The position numbers were made by a program, and so were the translations under genes. From SZUA-365 sp049663345 (GTDB taxonomy: Bacteria; Bacteroidota; Ignavibacteria; SZUA-365), in contig JBATDG010000067.1 in the NCBI GenBank assembly GCA_049663345.1, positions 1 through 64,000 of the forward strand: 64,000 nucleotides of DNA. Reading direction: 5' to 3'. Under the pieces are notes generated by a model. It was not told where the DNA came from. It did no database searches and saw only the letters and a list, made by a program, of their open reading frames with translations. Shown one piece after another: positions 24,465 to 33,368 of the stretch. Within the stretch, counting starts at the first letter, position 1. Every line of letters begins with the position of its first letter.

Positions 24465-26527
24465 GGGGAGCTCCTTTCTATCGGTAAAACATTTTCTTCA
24501 ATTTCATTCAACGCGGCGACGCTCCATGCTGGCAGCGCAGCTTCGCAATTGGGCGTCGGTCCGAAATATGCTGGAATTCGCGGCATTCCGTGCTGCTTCT
24601 GTACGAGTCCTGCGAAAACAAACAATTCGCTTTTCCGATGGAGCTTACACTCTGCCCACTCGCATAATGGCGACAACCGAATGGGGGCGAAAGAATGACC
24701 TGGGTGCATACTGTACAAGCCAGGTGCGGGTTCCCCTTCGAGCTGCCGGGCGGGTTCCCCCTCGAGCTGCCGGGCGGCTTCCAGAGCTGCCGCGTCGCAG
24801 CCGGGCAAGCCGACGATCTCACCGCCGGCCGTCTTTACGACAAGAGGCATTGCGAGATATGCTCGCAGGGTGCTCCACCAGAGTCGAAGCATGTGGGGCA
24901 GCATGAGCTCCCATTCTTCGAAGGACACGAATTCGTTGAAGCCGCGCAGCTCGGTGGTGAAATAGGTTTCGCGCACAATCGCATCACGGAGTTTCTCATC
25001 CTTTTTTCCGGACAGAAAACGCATAAAATACCGCAGTTCGCTCTCCCGGGCGCTGTTCCCTTCGCAGATAGCCGCGATTTCTGGGACCACCGCTTTCCAC
25101 GCTTCCACACCGGGAAGCAGATCGTTGGCGGTGAAATGGCGTCCTCCCAGCCTCGCCTCCGAGGCTCGCACGGCCCAGGCGAATTGCATCAGCACTACGC
25201 CGCTGTGAATCAGCCGTACGCGTGCAGGAAAAGCCTCTTCGTCCCGAAACGCTGAAGCCAGTATTTCCGGAAGTGGGTTCACGCTGTCAGAAAGTTCGCG
25301 CGCGGCTTTCCGCTCCAGCATCCAGAAGCGGATTCGTGTGGTGAAGGCGCTCGCAGGAATAAACAGCAGCACGGCCGTCGCCATGAGATTGTAGCTGATC
25401 TTAATGTTGAAGTAGAAAAACGCGATGAGTGGAAGAAAGAAGACGATTATCGCTTCGGTGAACATCATGCCGGTTATCAGAACGCCGACCTGGAATCTGC
25501 TGGTAGGTTTGGTCCGGAACACCCTATAGGCCATGATGCTTATGTACGAAAGCAGGAAAACAAGCAGCCAGTCTCCCCATGCAGGAATCGGGGAGATGAA
25601 ATCTCCTTTCAGCAGCATGTTGATCACATTCGCATGAATCAGGATGCCCGGCATGTCAGGACCCTCCACGCCGATCTTTTTCCCCATCGGAGTCTTATGG
25701 GTGTCGCCGAGATAAAACAACCCGCCTTCGTTTACGAAGCCCACAAGCACTATGGCGTCTTTGAAATAATCGCCGTCGTACATCGTGCCGAAAATGACAT
25801 CCTCGATGGGCACGCTTTCAAACTGAAAATACGTGCCGGTGTAATAAATGATCTGCGGTTCGGCTGGCAGGCACAGCAGCGGTGCTATGGCTTCGGGCTG
25901 CGCGATGGAGAGCATTTTCACCGGCAGACTCTGCCACTCCTCCCCTTCGATCGTCTTGCGCGGAAGGAAGCGCCGCACCACTCCGTCGGGATCAGGGGCA
26001 AGATTTGCAAATCCATACTGCGCCTGCGAGGACAGTATCCGCTCATCCAGTGCGAATGCCGGTTTGTCGGTTGTTTCGTCAAAGCCATCGACGACGACCA
26101 CATTCGGCACGTCATGCAGAGCGCTGACCAGTTCTTCTATCTCCTCCTGCCTTTCAGGCGGAAAGCGTTCGAAATGCAGGTCGTCGAAAATCACATCGAC
26201 ACCGACCACCCGCGCACCGAGAGAATGCAGCTTGCGCAGCAGAATGGCGATCATACCGTCCGGCGTAGGGGCAACCTGCCCCACATTGACGATCTTGATA
26301 TGCTCATCGGGAAACTCCGCATCCTTGACGGCGAAAATCGCGTCCAGGCTGATATCCGCGATATTCAGAAAATCGATACGGCCAAGGATGGGGCTGAGAA
26401 ATGAAGTATCATCGGCTTCGGGAAGGTTGTCTGAGATAACGATCATCACCTCAACCATTCCCATAACCATCAGGGAAGCGATCAGGTATTCCAGACGAAA
26501 AAAGTACTGGAACAGGCGCTTGCGCAT
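24461..26527 (-). CDS. CHASE2-domain membrane protein without a recognised output domain
   Basis: A 688-residue protein. It has an N-terminal transmembrane segment (about 9-27), an extracytoplasmic CHASE2 sensor domain (about 45-315, with IVNVGQVAPTPDGMIAILL and ARVVGVDVIFDD), and then a cluster of three transmembrane helices (about 320-395). The roughly 290 C-terminal residues are predicted cytoplasmic and I cannot match them to a cyclase, kinase or phosphatase. A 24-bp duplication near the 3' end gives two copies of an eight-residue unit. CHASE2 normally passes a signal from the periplasm to such an output domain. ATG 26527 is the start; the 13 codons before it look unconserved. Confidence 0.85.
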   Translation of the reverse strand: MRKRLFQYFFRLEYLIASLMVMGMVEVMIVISDNLPEADDTSFLSPILGRIDFLNIADISLDAIFAVKDAEFPDEHIKIVNVGQVAPTPDGMIAILLRKLHSLGARVVGVDVIFDDLHFERFPPERQEEIEELVSALHDVPNVVVVDGFDETTDKPAFALDERILSSQAQYGFANLAPDPDGVVRRFLPRKTIEGEEWQSLPVKMLSIAQPEAIAPLLCLPAEPQIIYYTGTYFQFESVPIEDVIFGTMYDGDYFKDAIVLVGFVNEGGLFYLGDTHKTPMGKKIGVEGPDMPGILIHANVINMLLKGDFISPIPAWGDWLLVFLLSYISIMAYRVFRTKPTSRFQVGVLITGMMFTEAIIVFFLPLIAFFYFNIKISYNLMATAVLLFIPASAFTTRIRFWMLERKAARELSDSVNPLPEILASAFRDEEAFPARVRLIHSGVVLMQFAWAVRASEARLGGRHFTANDLLPGVEAWKAVVPEIAAICEGNSARESELRYFMRFLSGKKDEKLRDAIVRETYFTTELRGFNEFVSFEEWELMLPHMLRLWWSTLRAYLAMPLVVKTAGGEIVGLPGCDAAALEAARQLEGEPARQLEGEPAPGLYSMHPGHSFAPIRLSPLCEWAECKLHRKSELFVFAGLVQKQHGMPRIPAYFGPTPNCEAALPAWSVAALNEIEENVLPIERSSP
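24727..24774 (-). repeat. In-frame 24-bp tandem duplication in the CHASE2 gene
   Basis: Two adjacent 24-base copies differing at one position encode ARQLEGEP twice near the C-terminus. The reading frame is kept. It may be a recent slippage event. Confidence 0.85.
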
Positions 26528-26603
26528 TGTTCGTGTTCTGAATTTAATTGAGTTACAGTGCCGCACAGTATAGAATTTCGTCGGCCAAAAAACAAGCCGC
26601 TAT

Positions 26604-26759
26604 CCGGGATCGGCGCCATCCTGGGATCGGCGCGCACCAGCGCGCCTTCGGGGATAGGGGCCCTCGGGGATCAGCGTGCCCTGCTAGTTCTGCCCGCTCT
26701 GGTATCGACGCCACGCCGGGATCGGCGCCATCCTGGGATCGGCGCGCACCAGCGCGCCT
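26604..26759. repeat. Duplicated 44-bp GC-rich intergenic repeat
   Basis: Identical 44-base copies at 26604-26647 and 26716-26759 in the gap between the CHASE2 start (26527) and the stop of the next reverse-strand gene (26761). Each ends in the hairpin-forming GGCGCGCACCAGCGCGCC element also present inverted at 3948-3968. Between the copies lie related GGGGATCAGCG and GGGATAGGGG fragments, so the region looks like a degraded array of one unit. Confidence 0.93.
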
Positions 26760-26760
26760 C

Positions 26761-29700
26761 TTAGAACCCGTCGTTCAGATCGAAGCCGAAGAGCACGCCG
26801 AAGTACCAGCGCCATTCCTTGCCGTAAGTGACGTCTGCAATCTGGAAGGTGCGGGTGAATTCGTCGAGCCCGTATGCGCCGGTAAAAAACACGCGTGTCG
26901 GATACATCGAGAAAGAGAAGCTCTCCAGACGCAGTTCGAAGCCGACATCCTTCTTCAATCCGCCGACGGTGAACTGGTCGGGCGCCATAACGGCGTCGCC
27001 GATGTCGAAGAAAAATCCGCCGTAGAGTTTATCAAAGAAAATGTGGCCGAGGCGCAGGTCCATCGACGGAATGATCGGGAAACGATAGGTAAGCTGTGCG
27101 GTCGCGAGTTCGTTGCCGCCGAGCGCATAGTATGTGTAGCCCTGCATGCCGGTGATGCCGCCTGCATAGAAATTGAAGAAGTCGTCTACCTCTTCACCGA
27201 GAATCGTCGCAGCCCGTAGGCGCAGCGAGATTGTGTGTCCGCCGATAGGCAGCGCAGCGGCTGTCATCATATTCGCATCAAAGCGGTGGAAGTTGAAATC
27301 CTGATAGATCGGAACCCGCATTCCTGAACTATAATCAGCATCCCCGTTGGGGTTGTAGTTGTTGAGTTCATAGTCGTAATGCAGCGAGAAACGGAGACCC
27401 ACGGGATTTATATCACGGTCGCGGGTTGGTAATATCTGCCGGAAACGGAAAGCTACACTGATGTCGTTGCCCACGAGATAGAGATTATCACTCGCCGGTA
27501 TCAGGCGATCGTTTTCCGGAAGACTGAATTGTCCGAGTGTCGATGTGTAGCGATTGTGCGTAAAGCCGACTTCGATACGCATATGATTGCTTGCGATGTT
27601 ATGGCCGAGACGAACTGCGAATGCCATCAGGTTGAAATCAACGTCCACACCAACGGTATCGAGGGGAAACGGCAATTCCGCCGTAGTGCTGCGGGTGACA
27701 TTGTACACCTCAAGCGCGAGATCGGGATACAGCCCGAGAGAACTGAATAACGGAAGCTTGTCGCGGTAGGTCACATTTAGGTACAGATCGCGTTCCCCTC
27801 TCAAATTTATCGAGCCGCTTGCCATGAACTCGAGACGGTTAAGAACATCTGTGCCGTACATCATGAGTCCCGGCTTCAGCAAATCCAGTCCCTTGTTGTC
27901 GGGATTGTATTCGTCTATGCGGATCGTCGGGAAATACATCATGCTCTGGAAGAGCCGCAAATAAGACGGAGTTTCGTAGACGGGTGTCTGTTTATCGTCG
28001 AAGGCGTTGAGCGCATCCCAGTTCCAATCTCCTGACGATTCGATCGGAGAAGAATACATCATCGAGGGAAGATAATCATTGCCCTGCAGCAGCAGCGGCT
28101 GTGGGTTCTGCAGCCTTGCGATCTTGTAGCCGTTGGCGGTATACGACGAGTACACAAGATCGCCATCGCTGTTGATGTCGGGCATGAACGCACCGCCAAC
28201 GACATTCGTAAGCTGCGCGTCGGCATTGTTTCCCTGAAGTTCATGTCTGTAAATATTGAAGATTCCGGTCCGGTCTGAGACGTAAAGCACTGCCGTCCCA
28301 TCGGGTGTCATGCGCGGATCCCGGTAGTCGTAGAGCAGATGAGCGAGTATGACTTCGAAGCCGGTGCTGTCCGGATGGACCCTGGCGATCTGGCGCTTGG
28401 TGCGGCCTGAGAATGCAAAGAGAATCCACTTGCCGTCGGTAGACCATTTCGGCGTGAAAACCTGTTCGCTCTGAGTAAATGACGTGAGCGCCCGGAAGCC
28501 GCTGCCGTCTGCGTTCACGAGACCGAGATTGATCGTGCCGTCGTTCGCAGTGGCGAAGGCGATTTTCGATCCGTCCGGAGACCAGGCGGGATTGAAAGCG
28601 CGAAGACCATGCGTGAGCGGCTCCTCCTCTTCCTTCTCCAGATCGTAGACGTAGAGGTCGTAGTAAAGATGTCCGTATACAGAGGGATCGTTGTATTTCG
28701 AATACACGATTTTCTTCCCGTCGGGCGACCACGACAGCGTCGAGCGCACTCCCGGTGCGATCATCTTTTCTTCCGTGGCGGAGGTGTCGCGAATATAAAT
28801 AGCGGACTGTCCGAAATAATCGGAGGTCTTGTTCGACACATACGCGAGCTTGCTTCCGTCGGGTGACCATTCGGGATGGAAATTGCCGAAACCGACCTCG
28901 CCGATCAGATCCCCTTCGACGCGCTGCTTCAGCACGGGAGCAATGCGTGAGTCATACTCGCCTTTCAGCGATGCAGCCCACTCATTGTACAGTTCTTTGC
29001 CGGTTATCCCCAGCACGTTATCGATCGCAGCGTCGACGGTAAACACAAACGGCTTGCTCATTTCATGTGTGATCGCGGGCAGCTTATCCTCACCGTATTT
29101 CTTCGCGATGTAGCGTGTGAGATTGTAGCCGGCGTTGTACACGCTCTCGTTGCCGAGACTGGTTTTCCCGAAGGCGCTCATCTCACCCCAGCTGAGCATG
29201 GAATCCGTCAGCACATAGCTGCGAAGAATCATGTCGCGATGGGCATCCCAGTGCTCGTAGCCAAGCAGGCCGCGCTGGAACTGCGCGGTGCCCTCGGCGA
29301 ACCAGGGCGGCACGATCACACCGGGGAAAGGATAGGAGACAAGAAGGTTCGGAAATCCGTAAAGCACGTCCTTGCGGCGCTCCTTCTCGTAGCCGAACCA
29401 CTGGAAGGTCAGCGCAGGGACCCTGCGGCCGAACTTCATCGCCGCCTGAATCTGAATGATATGCGTGAATTCATGCGCGATGACATTGCGCAGCCAGTTG
29501 TGCGTGCCGCGCAGTTCGAAGTCCAGCGGCGACGCCCATATCTCGATCTTGTTGTTGAAGAAATAGGCCGCGCCGTTGGAGTAATCTGAAATGTCCTTCA
29601 TGATCAGGCTGACGCGCGTATCCGGCTCGTGGTTGTACAGCGATGTCACCGGACCATACACATCTTCCGCAACCTTCGCGGCCACGCGTGCGGTATGTTC

Positions 29701-29856
29701 CGCTCCCTCGTGGTAGTGCACGTAGAAATGCTTCGTCGTGATGGTAAACCAGTCCTTCTCGGGCGCAGAATAATTATCCGGCTGCGCGAAAGCGGGAACG
29801 GCTGCAAGAATGAAAATTGCGGCTATGAGAAAGGGTGCGAATGTTCGTTGCGTCAT
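26761..29856 (-). CDS. Metallopeptidase-like/TolB-like propeller/outer-membrane barrel protein
   Basis: A 1031-residue exported protein with a signal peptide (MTQRTFAPFLIAAIFILAAVPAFAQ). The first domain (about 30-290) is a peptidase-MA-like zinc metallopeptidase with HEFTH at 128-132 and WFAEGTAQF downstream carrying a likely third ligand. The middle (about 300-650) holds repeated WSPDGSKI/A and WSPDGKKI motifs of a TolB-type beta-propeller. The C-terminal part (about 680-1031) has alternating beta-strand character (for example YALGGNELATAQLTYRFPI) and ends in aromatic residues, as in an outer-membrane barrel. It presumably acts at the outer membrane; the substrate is unknown. ATG 29856 gives the clean signal peptide, whereas the longer open frame to 30075 overlaps repeats. 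Confidence 0.87.
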   Translation of the reverse strand: MTQRTFAPFLIAAIFILAAVPAFAQPDNYSAPEKDWFTITTKHFYVHYHEGAEHTARVAAKVAEDVYGPVTSLYNHEPDTRVSLIMKDISDYSNGAAYFFNNKIEIWASPLDFELRGTHNWLRNVIAHEFTHIIQIQAAMKFGRRVPALTFQWFGYEKERRKDVLYGFPNLLVSYPFPGVIVPPWFAEGTAQFQRGLLGYEHWDAHRDMILRSYVLTDSMLSWGEMSAFGKTSLGNESVYNAGYNLTRYIAKKYGEDKLPAITHEMSKPFVFTVDAAIDNVLGITGKELYNEWAASLKGEYDSRIAPVLKQRVEGDLIGEVGFGNFHPEWSPDGSKLAYVSNKTSDYFGQSAIYIRDTSATEEKMIAPGVRSTLSWSPDGKKIVYSKYNDPSVYGHLYYDLYVYDLEKEEEEPLTHGLRAFNPAWSPDGSKIAFATANDGTINLGLVNADGSGFRALTSFTQSEQVFTPKWSTDGKWILFAFSGRTKRQIARVHPDSTGFEVILAHLLYDYRDPRMTPDGTAVLYVSDRTGIFNIYRHELQGNNADAQLTNVVGGAFMPDINSDGDLVYSSYTANGYKIARLQNPQPLLLQGNDYLPSMMYSSPIESSGDWNWDALNAFDDKQTPVYETPSYLRLFQSMMYFPTIRIDEYNPDNKGLDLLKPGLMMYGTDVLNRLEFMASGSINLRGERDLYLNVTYRDKLPLFSSLGLYPDLALEVYNVTRSTTAELPFPLDTVGVDVDFNLMAFAVRLGHNIASNHMRIEVGFTHNRYTSTLGQFSLPENDRLIPASDNLYLVGNDISVAFRFRQILPTRDRDINPVGLRFSLHYDYELNNYNPNGDADYSSGMRVPIYQDFNFHRFDANMMTAAALPIGGHTISLRLRAATILGEEVDDFFNFYAGGITGMQGYTYYALGGNELATAQLTYRFPIIPSMDLRLGHIFFDKLYGGFFFDIGDAVMAPDQFTVGGLKKDVGFELRLESFSFSMYPTRVFFTGAYGLDEFTRTFQIADVTYGKEWRWYFGVLFGFDLNDGF

Positions 29857-29860
29857 GGGT

Positions 29861-29914
29861 TCCGTGTATCGGGTATGAACTTCGTGTATCGGGTATGAAC
29901 TTCGTGTGTCGAAT
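29861..29914. repeat. 20-bp tandem repeat directly upstream of the propeller-barrel gene
   Basis: A 20-bp unit is present about 2.7 times (29861-29880 and 29881-29900, plus a partial third copy), with the core GTGTATCGGGTATGAAC. It lies immediately before the start codon at 29856 and would be part of the mRNA leader. Confidence 0.8.
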
Positions 29915-29969
29915 AAAAGATGGAGATGTCGGTTGGTTCTTGATGCCGGCTGCGTTGCTTCGCGCCTCG

Positions 29970-32900
29970 CTACTTCACAACCGCGATCTTGATGATCTTC
30001 TCGCCGGTGTTTGGTCCGGACGTGACTTTCACATGCGCGATATATGTATCGCTCTGGATGTCGGTAACGTTCCACGGGATGTCCGTATCGGTTCCGCCTG
30101 CAGCGTTTGCCGTTAATTCATCCACCTTGTCGCCTGCAAGATCGTAGATCTTGATAGTGACAGTCGCCGCCTCCGCTGCATATAGACGGATGTAGGTCGT
30201 GTTGTCGTACACAGGGTTCGGCCAGTTGTAGCAGCGCTCGAGCGGGAAGAAATCCTTGATCGGCGCCGATGCGACGAACGGGCGTGTTACGGAGAATGCA
30301 TTGCGCTCGTCGCAATTGCGGGAACGCCAGATCAACTGCTCCGGCGTGATCGAATTGCCGGTCTGATAGATGAAGACCGATCCCTCGGGAGAGGCGGCTG
30401 CAATGGAAAGACGGTTGTCGCGGGACGCAAACAGCACAACGTCCGCACCCGTCGGAAGCGGAATCGGGAACCCTTCCGCTTGCCTGGCGCCCGTGGTGAA
30501 CTGCCAGATCTGATCTTCACCGACACCGAATACCGCATGCCCATGACCGGAACCGAGATCCGCTGAGAGGGCATATTTTACGGGATAAGGAACGGGATAG
30601 TCATCGATGGAAGAAAGGCTGTAATTGAGTGCTCGCATGCTGCTGCCATTGCTGAGCACGGCGTCCAATCGGCCATCGCCATCAACATCGGCCATCGAAG
30701 CGTGCATGCCGGTCCAAAGCCCATCAGTCAGATCCTGGTCTCTGAACTCGAATTCCTGCGTATCTGCATCGTCCGCAGCACTGGCAACCGCGAGATTCGC
30801 ACCGGAGAGCACCGCCTCGATGGCCCCGTCTCCGTCCATATCGCCTGCAGCAGCCGCGACGGCATTCGTCGTCGAGGAAATCCCGTTGCTGTTGCGCACG
30901 GAAATGTGCGCTGCCGTGCTCTGCCCGTTCGTCAGATCGACGAGGACCTGCTCGGTAGTGATGCTGAAATCCGTCAGGAGCACCTGATGATCATTCATCG
31001 CGACAATCCGACGCGCGAATTCGGTTTCGTCCGCAAGGGAACTTCCGTCAATCTGCTTGAGCTGAAATTCCTCCGTCGTGACGGAGAACACCACGAGCTT
31101 GTCAAACGCCCCGTTGGATGCGCGCAGCACCAGCTTGCCTCCGATTAGTGCAGGCATGGCAAACAGTGCATCGTACTCACGCCGATCCTGCACATCCATC
31201 GCGCCATCACCGTTGCCATCCGTCGGCTCAAGAATCCAGAGTCGGGTGGCAGAACGCACAAGGCTGTCGCGCGTAACAAGGGCGAGATCAGTCACACCGT
31301 CCCTGTTCCAGTCCCCTATCACAACAGGCGAAGCAAATCGTGCGGCGGGATCGCGAAACACAAGTGGCCCGGAAGGCAAAAAAGGTGTGCCGTCCTGATG
31401 AAAGATATACAATGAAACAGTGTCGACGATGGTCAACTCTCCGAAGTGATATCCGAGTGAGTATGCGGTACCCGGACTCGAATACGTAACGAGAATTTCC
31501 TGCTCCCCGTCGCCGTCGAGATCAGCCGTCTGTACCGCCGGTCTGCGAGCGACGCTCGCGGGGGATTGCGCGACATCCACCGGCCAGCCAGCCACTGGTG
31601 CGACGCTGTTGTCGCCCATGGCGATATCAAGCGTCATGATGGGTCCAGCGGCGGAGAAATTATCCATCGCCACATGTGAGAACGCTCCGCTGTTCGCGCG
31701 CGAATTCGGAAAGCTGTAGGCGTCGAAGCGATTTTTATAGACAGGTGAAATATTGTCGCGGAGCCAGTAGTCGAGCGGAGATCCGGTGCCGGTTTCCGTG
31801 CCGAAGACGGTCTGTATGTCGACGCCGATGTCCTGCGGACCTCCCGCCTGCTCAAGATCGAGTCCCTTGATCTTCCTTCCGGTATTGACCGTGTTGCTCG
31901 CGAGACTTTCTTCAATAATGTTTTCGTCGACATGCCAGATCAGAATGCCGCCGTTGATGCGGGTTTCCTTGTCGTCGACGAGGACGCGTCCACCGGGCAG
32001 CGCCCAGTCGAAATCTTCCACATCGATGATCACACCCTTGAGCTGCTGCACATTGCTGTTTTCAAAGCCAAGAGTGTCTTTCGGGAAACGAACCTGCTGC
32101 ACCTGTCCGCCGGATACGAAGGTCACCAGCTGTCCGTTGCCGCCGAGGTCGCGCTGCCGGTTTTCCAGCAGCCAGTATTCGCGGTTGGTAATCGGCACCC
32201 GCAGCACGTCAGGCGTGGAAAGCGTGTCCGAAGCAGTCAGCAGATAGTTCTGCTTCCCCGGCATCACTTCGCGGGCGATGGTCCAGCCGAGCTGCTGCTT
32301 TTCCCAGGCGCTGGGTGCGGGGGGACAAATCCCACCGTACGCAAAAATTCCTTCGCCGTCCATCAGTCCGAAACGCCCGATGCCGGTCTTCCCGGTTTTG
32401 GTATCGAAGAGGTCAGGGAGTCCGGCATACGTGCCGAAGCTCGCGGCGAGCAAACCGTTGATCGTGATTTCCAACAACCCGCGCGAGCCATCGATGTAGG
32501 GAATCTCACGAATGTCGGTTGTGGGCAGCACGGAGCAATTATCGATGCGCGAACCGTCGGGCATCGCGATTCCGTCGAAGGAGGCGCCGATCAAACGGCG
32601 ATAGCCGTCCATAGTAAATGAGAGCGAGGGAATGTCATACGGCGTCGGATCGTAGCCGTAGCTGTTGGTCAGATCGATGTCGCGCCCGCGGCCCGCATGA
32701 AAAATCACAAACATGTCGTAATCTCCGAAGCGCGCTGTGGGGAACTGCGTTCCTGCCAGGGTCCACGCGTCGATGGTAAACTGCGCGACGGGACTCTCCG
32801 ATTCCCCCTTGCGGAAGCTGTAGTCGGCCATCTTTCCCGGCATGGTTACGACGCCATCAAGCACCTCGGCTTTCAGAATCGTCTTCCACCCGGAAGCCTT

Positions 32901-33248
32901 CCGCACATAATTTTCGAGGAACTGCAGATGCTGCTGAAAATAGGTCCGGTCATGCGGCAGCGGATCGAGAATCTCTGTCCCGTAGTCGTATTCGTAGATG
33001 GAACCGAACTTGCCGGTTCCGCTTGTGCGCGTGTCGTCATCTTCCTGAAAATCGACCATCAGCGCGAGCACGCGTACGGTGTCGGGCAAAGCAGCGCGGA
33101 ACTGCGACGGAGCGGACTGCCGCGGACTGAAGCGGTGATCGAGCCGCAGCTGCAGCGATGCTTTCGCTTGCGAGGACTGCTGCGCCTGCAAAGCTGTCGC
33201 GGCGATGATAAGAACTGTGACGATGGACAAAAGCCTGATGCTGGACAT
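29970..33248 (-). CDS. Peptidase M6-like surface protein with lost zinc motif, propeller repeats and T9SS sorting domain
   Basis: A 1092-residue exported protein. A signal peptide (about 1-22) is followed by an M6/immune-inhibitor-A-like domain (about 55-330). There the family's metal motif HEFGHxLGLPDLYD is replaced by ASFGTYAGLPDLFD (269-282), so both histidines and the glutamate are gone while the flanking GLPDL and RFGLMDGEG blocks remain. From about 560 to 960 there are FG-GAP/VCBS-like repeats (TADLDGDGEQEILV, GDWNRDGVTDLALV, ADVDGDGRLDAVLS). The last 85 residues, starting NWPNPVYDNTTYIRL, form a type A T9SS C-terminal sorting domain. It is expected to be surface-displayed and anchored by PorU, encoded upstream. 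It probably works as a binding protein rather than a protease. Confidence 0.88.
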   Translation of the reverse strand: MSSIRLLSIVTVLIIAATALQAQQSSQAKASLQLRLDHRFSPRQSAPSQFRAALPDTVRVLALMVDFQEDDDTRTSGTGKFGSIYEYDYGTEILDPLPHDRTYFQQHLQFLENYVRKASGWKTILKAEVLDGVVTMPGKMADYSFRKGESESPVAQFTIDAWTLAGTQFPTARFGDYDMFVIFHAGRGRDIDLTNSYGYDPTPYDIPSLSFTMDGYRRLIGASFDGIAMPDGSRIDNCSVLPTTDIREIPYIDGSRGLLEITINGLLAASFGTYAGLPDLFDTKTGKTGIGRFGLMDGEGIFAYGGICPPAPSAWEKQQLGWTIAREVMPGKQNYLLTASDTLSTPDVLRVPITNREYWLLENRQRDLGGNGQLVTFVSGGQVQQVRFPKDTLGFENSNVQQLKGVIIDVEDFDWALPGGRVLVDDKETRINGGILIWHVDENIIEESLASNTVNTGRKIKGLDLEQAGGPQDIGVDIQTVFGTETGTGSPLDYWLRDNISPVYKNRFDAYSFPNSRANSGAFSHVAMDNFSAAGPIMTLDIAMGDNSVAPVAGWPVDVAQSPASVARRPAVQTADLDGDGEQEILVTYSSPGTAYSLGYHFGELTIVDTVSLYIFHQDGTPFLPSGPLVFRDPAARFASPVVIGDWNRDGVTDLALVTRDSLVRSATRLWILEPTDGNGDGAMDVQDRREYDALFAMPALIGGKLVLRASNGAFDKLVVFSVTTEEFQLKQIDGSSLADETEFARRIVAMNDHQVLLTDFSITTEQVLVDLTNGQSTAAHISVRNSNGISSTTNAVAAAAGDMDGDGAIEAVLSGANLAVASAADDADTQEFEFRDQDLTDGLWTGMHASMADVDGDGRLDAVLSNGSSMRALNYSLSSIDDYPVPYPVKYALSADLGSGHGHAVFGVGEDQIWQFTTGARQAEGFPIPLPTGADVVLFASRDNRLSIAAASPEGSVFIYQTGNSITPEQLIWRSRNCDERNAFSVTRPFVASAPIKDFFPLERCYNWPNPVYDNTTYIRLYAAEAATVTIKIYDLAGDKVDELTANAAGGTDTDIPWNVTDIQSDTYIAHVKVTSGPNTGEKIIKIAVVK

Positions 33249-33292
33249 GGAGCTATCCCTTGCAATGATCGACGATACGCGGGTAATACATT

Positions 33293-33326
33293 AAAAACGG
33301 CTCACCCTCTGCAACAGAGGGTGAGC
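33293..33326 (-). terminator. Intrinsic terminator downstream of porV
   Basis: A perfect 12-bp stem GCTCACCCTCTG / CAGAGGGTGAGC with loop CAA at 33300-33326, followed on the reverse strand by CCGTTTTTAA. It closes the porU-porV transcript before the M6-like gene, which must therefore have its own promoter in the short stretch 33249-33292 or depend on read-through. Confidence 0.9.
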
Positions 33327-33368
33327 ATTTCGTCAGGTCTGCCATGGGGCGAAGACGGAAGCCGCTGT

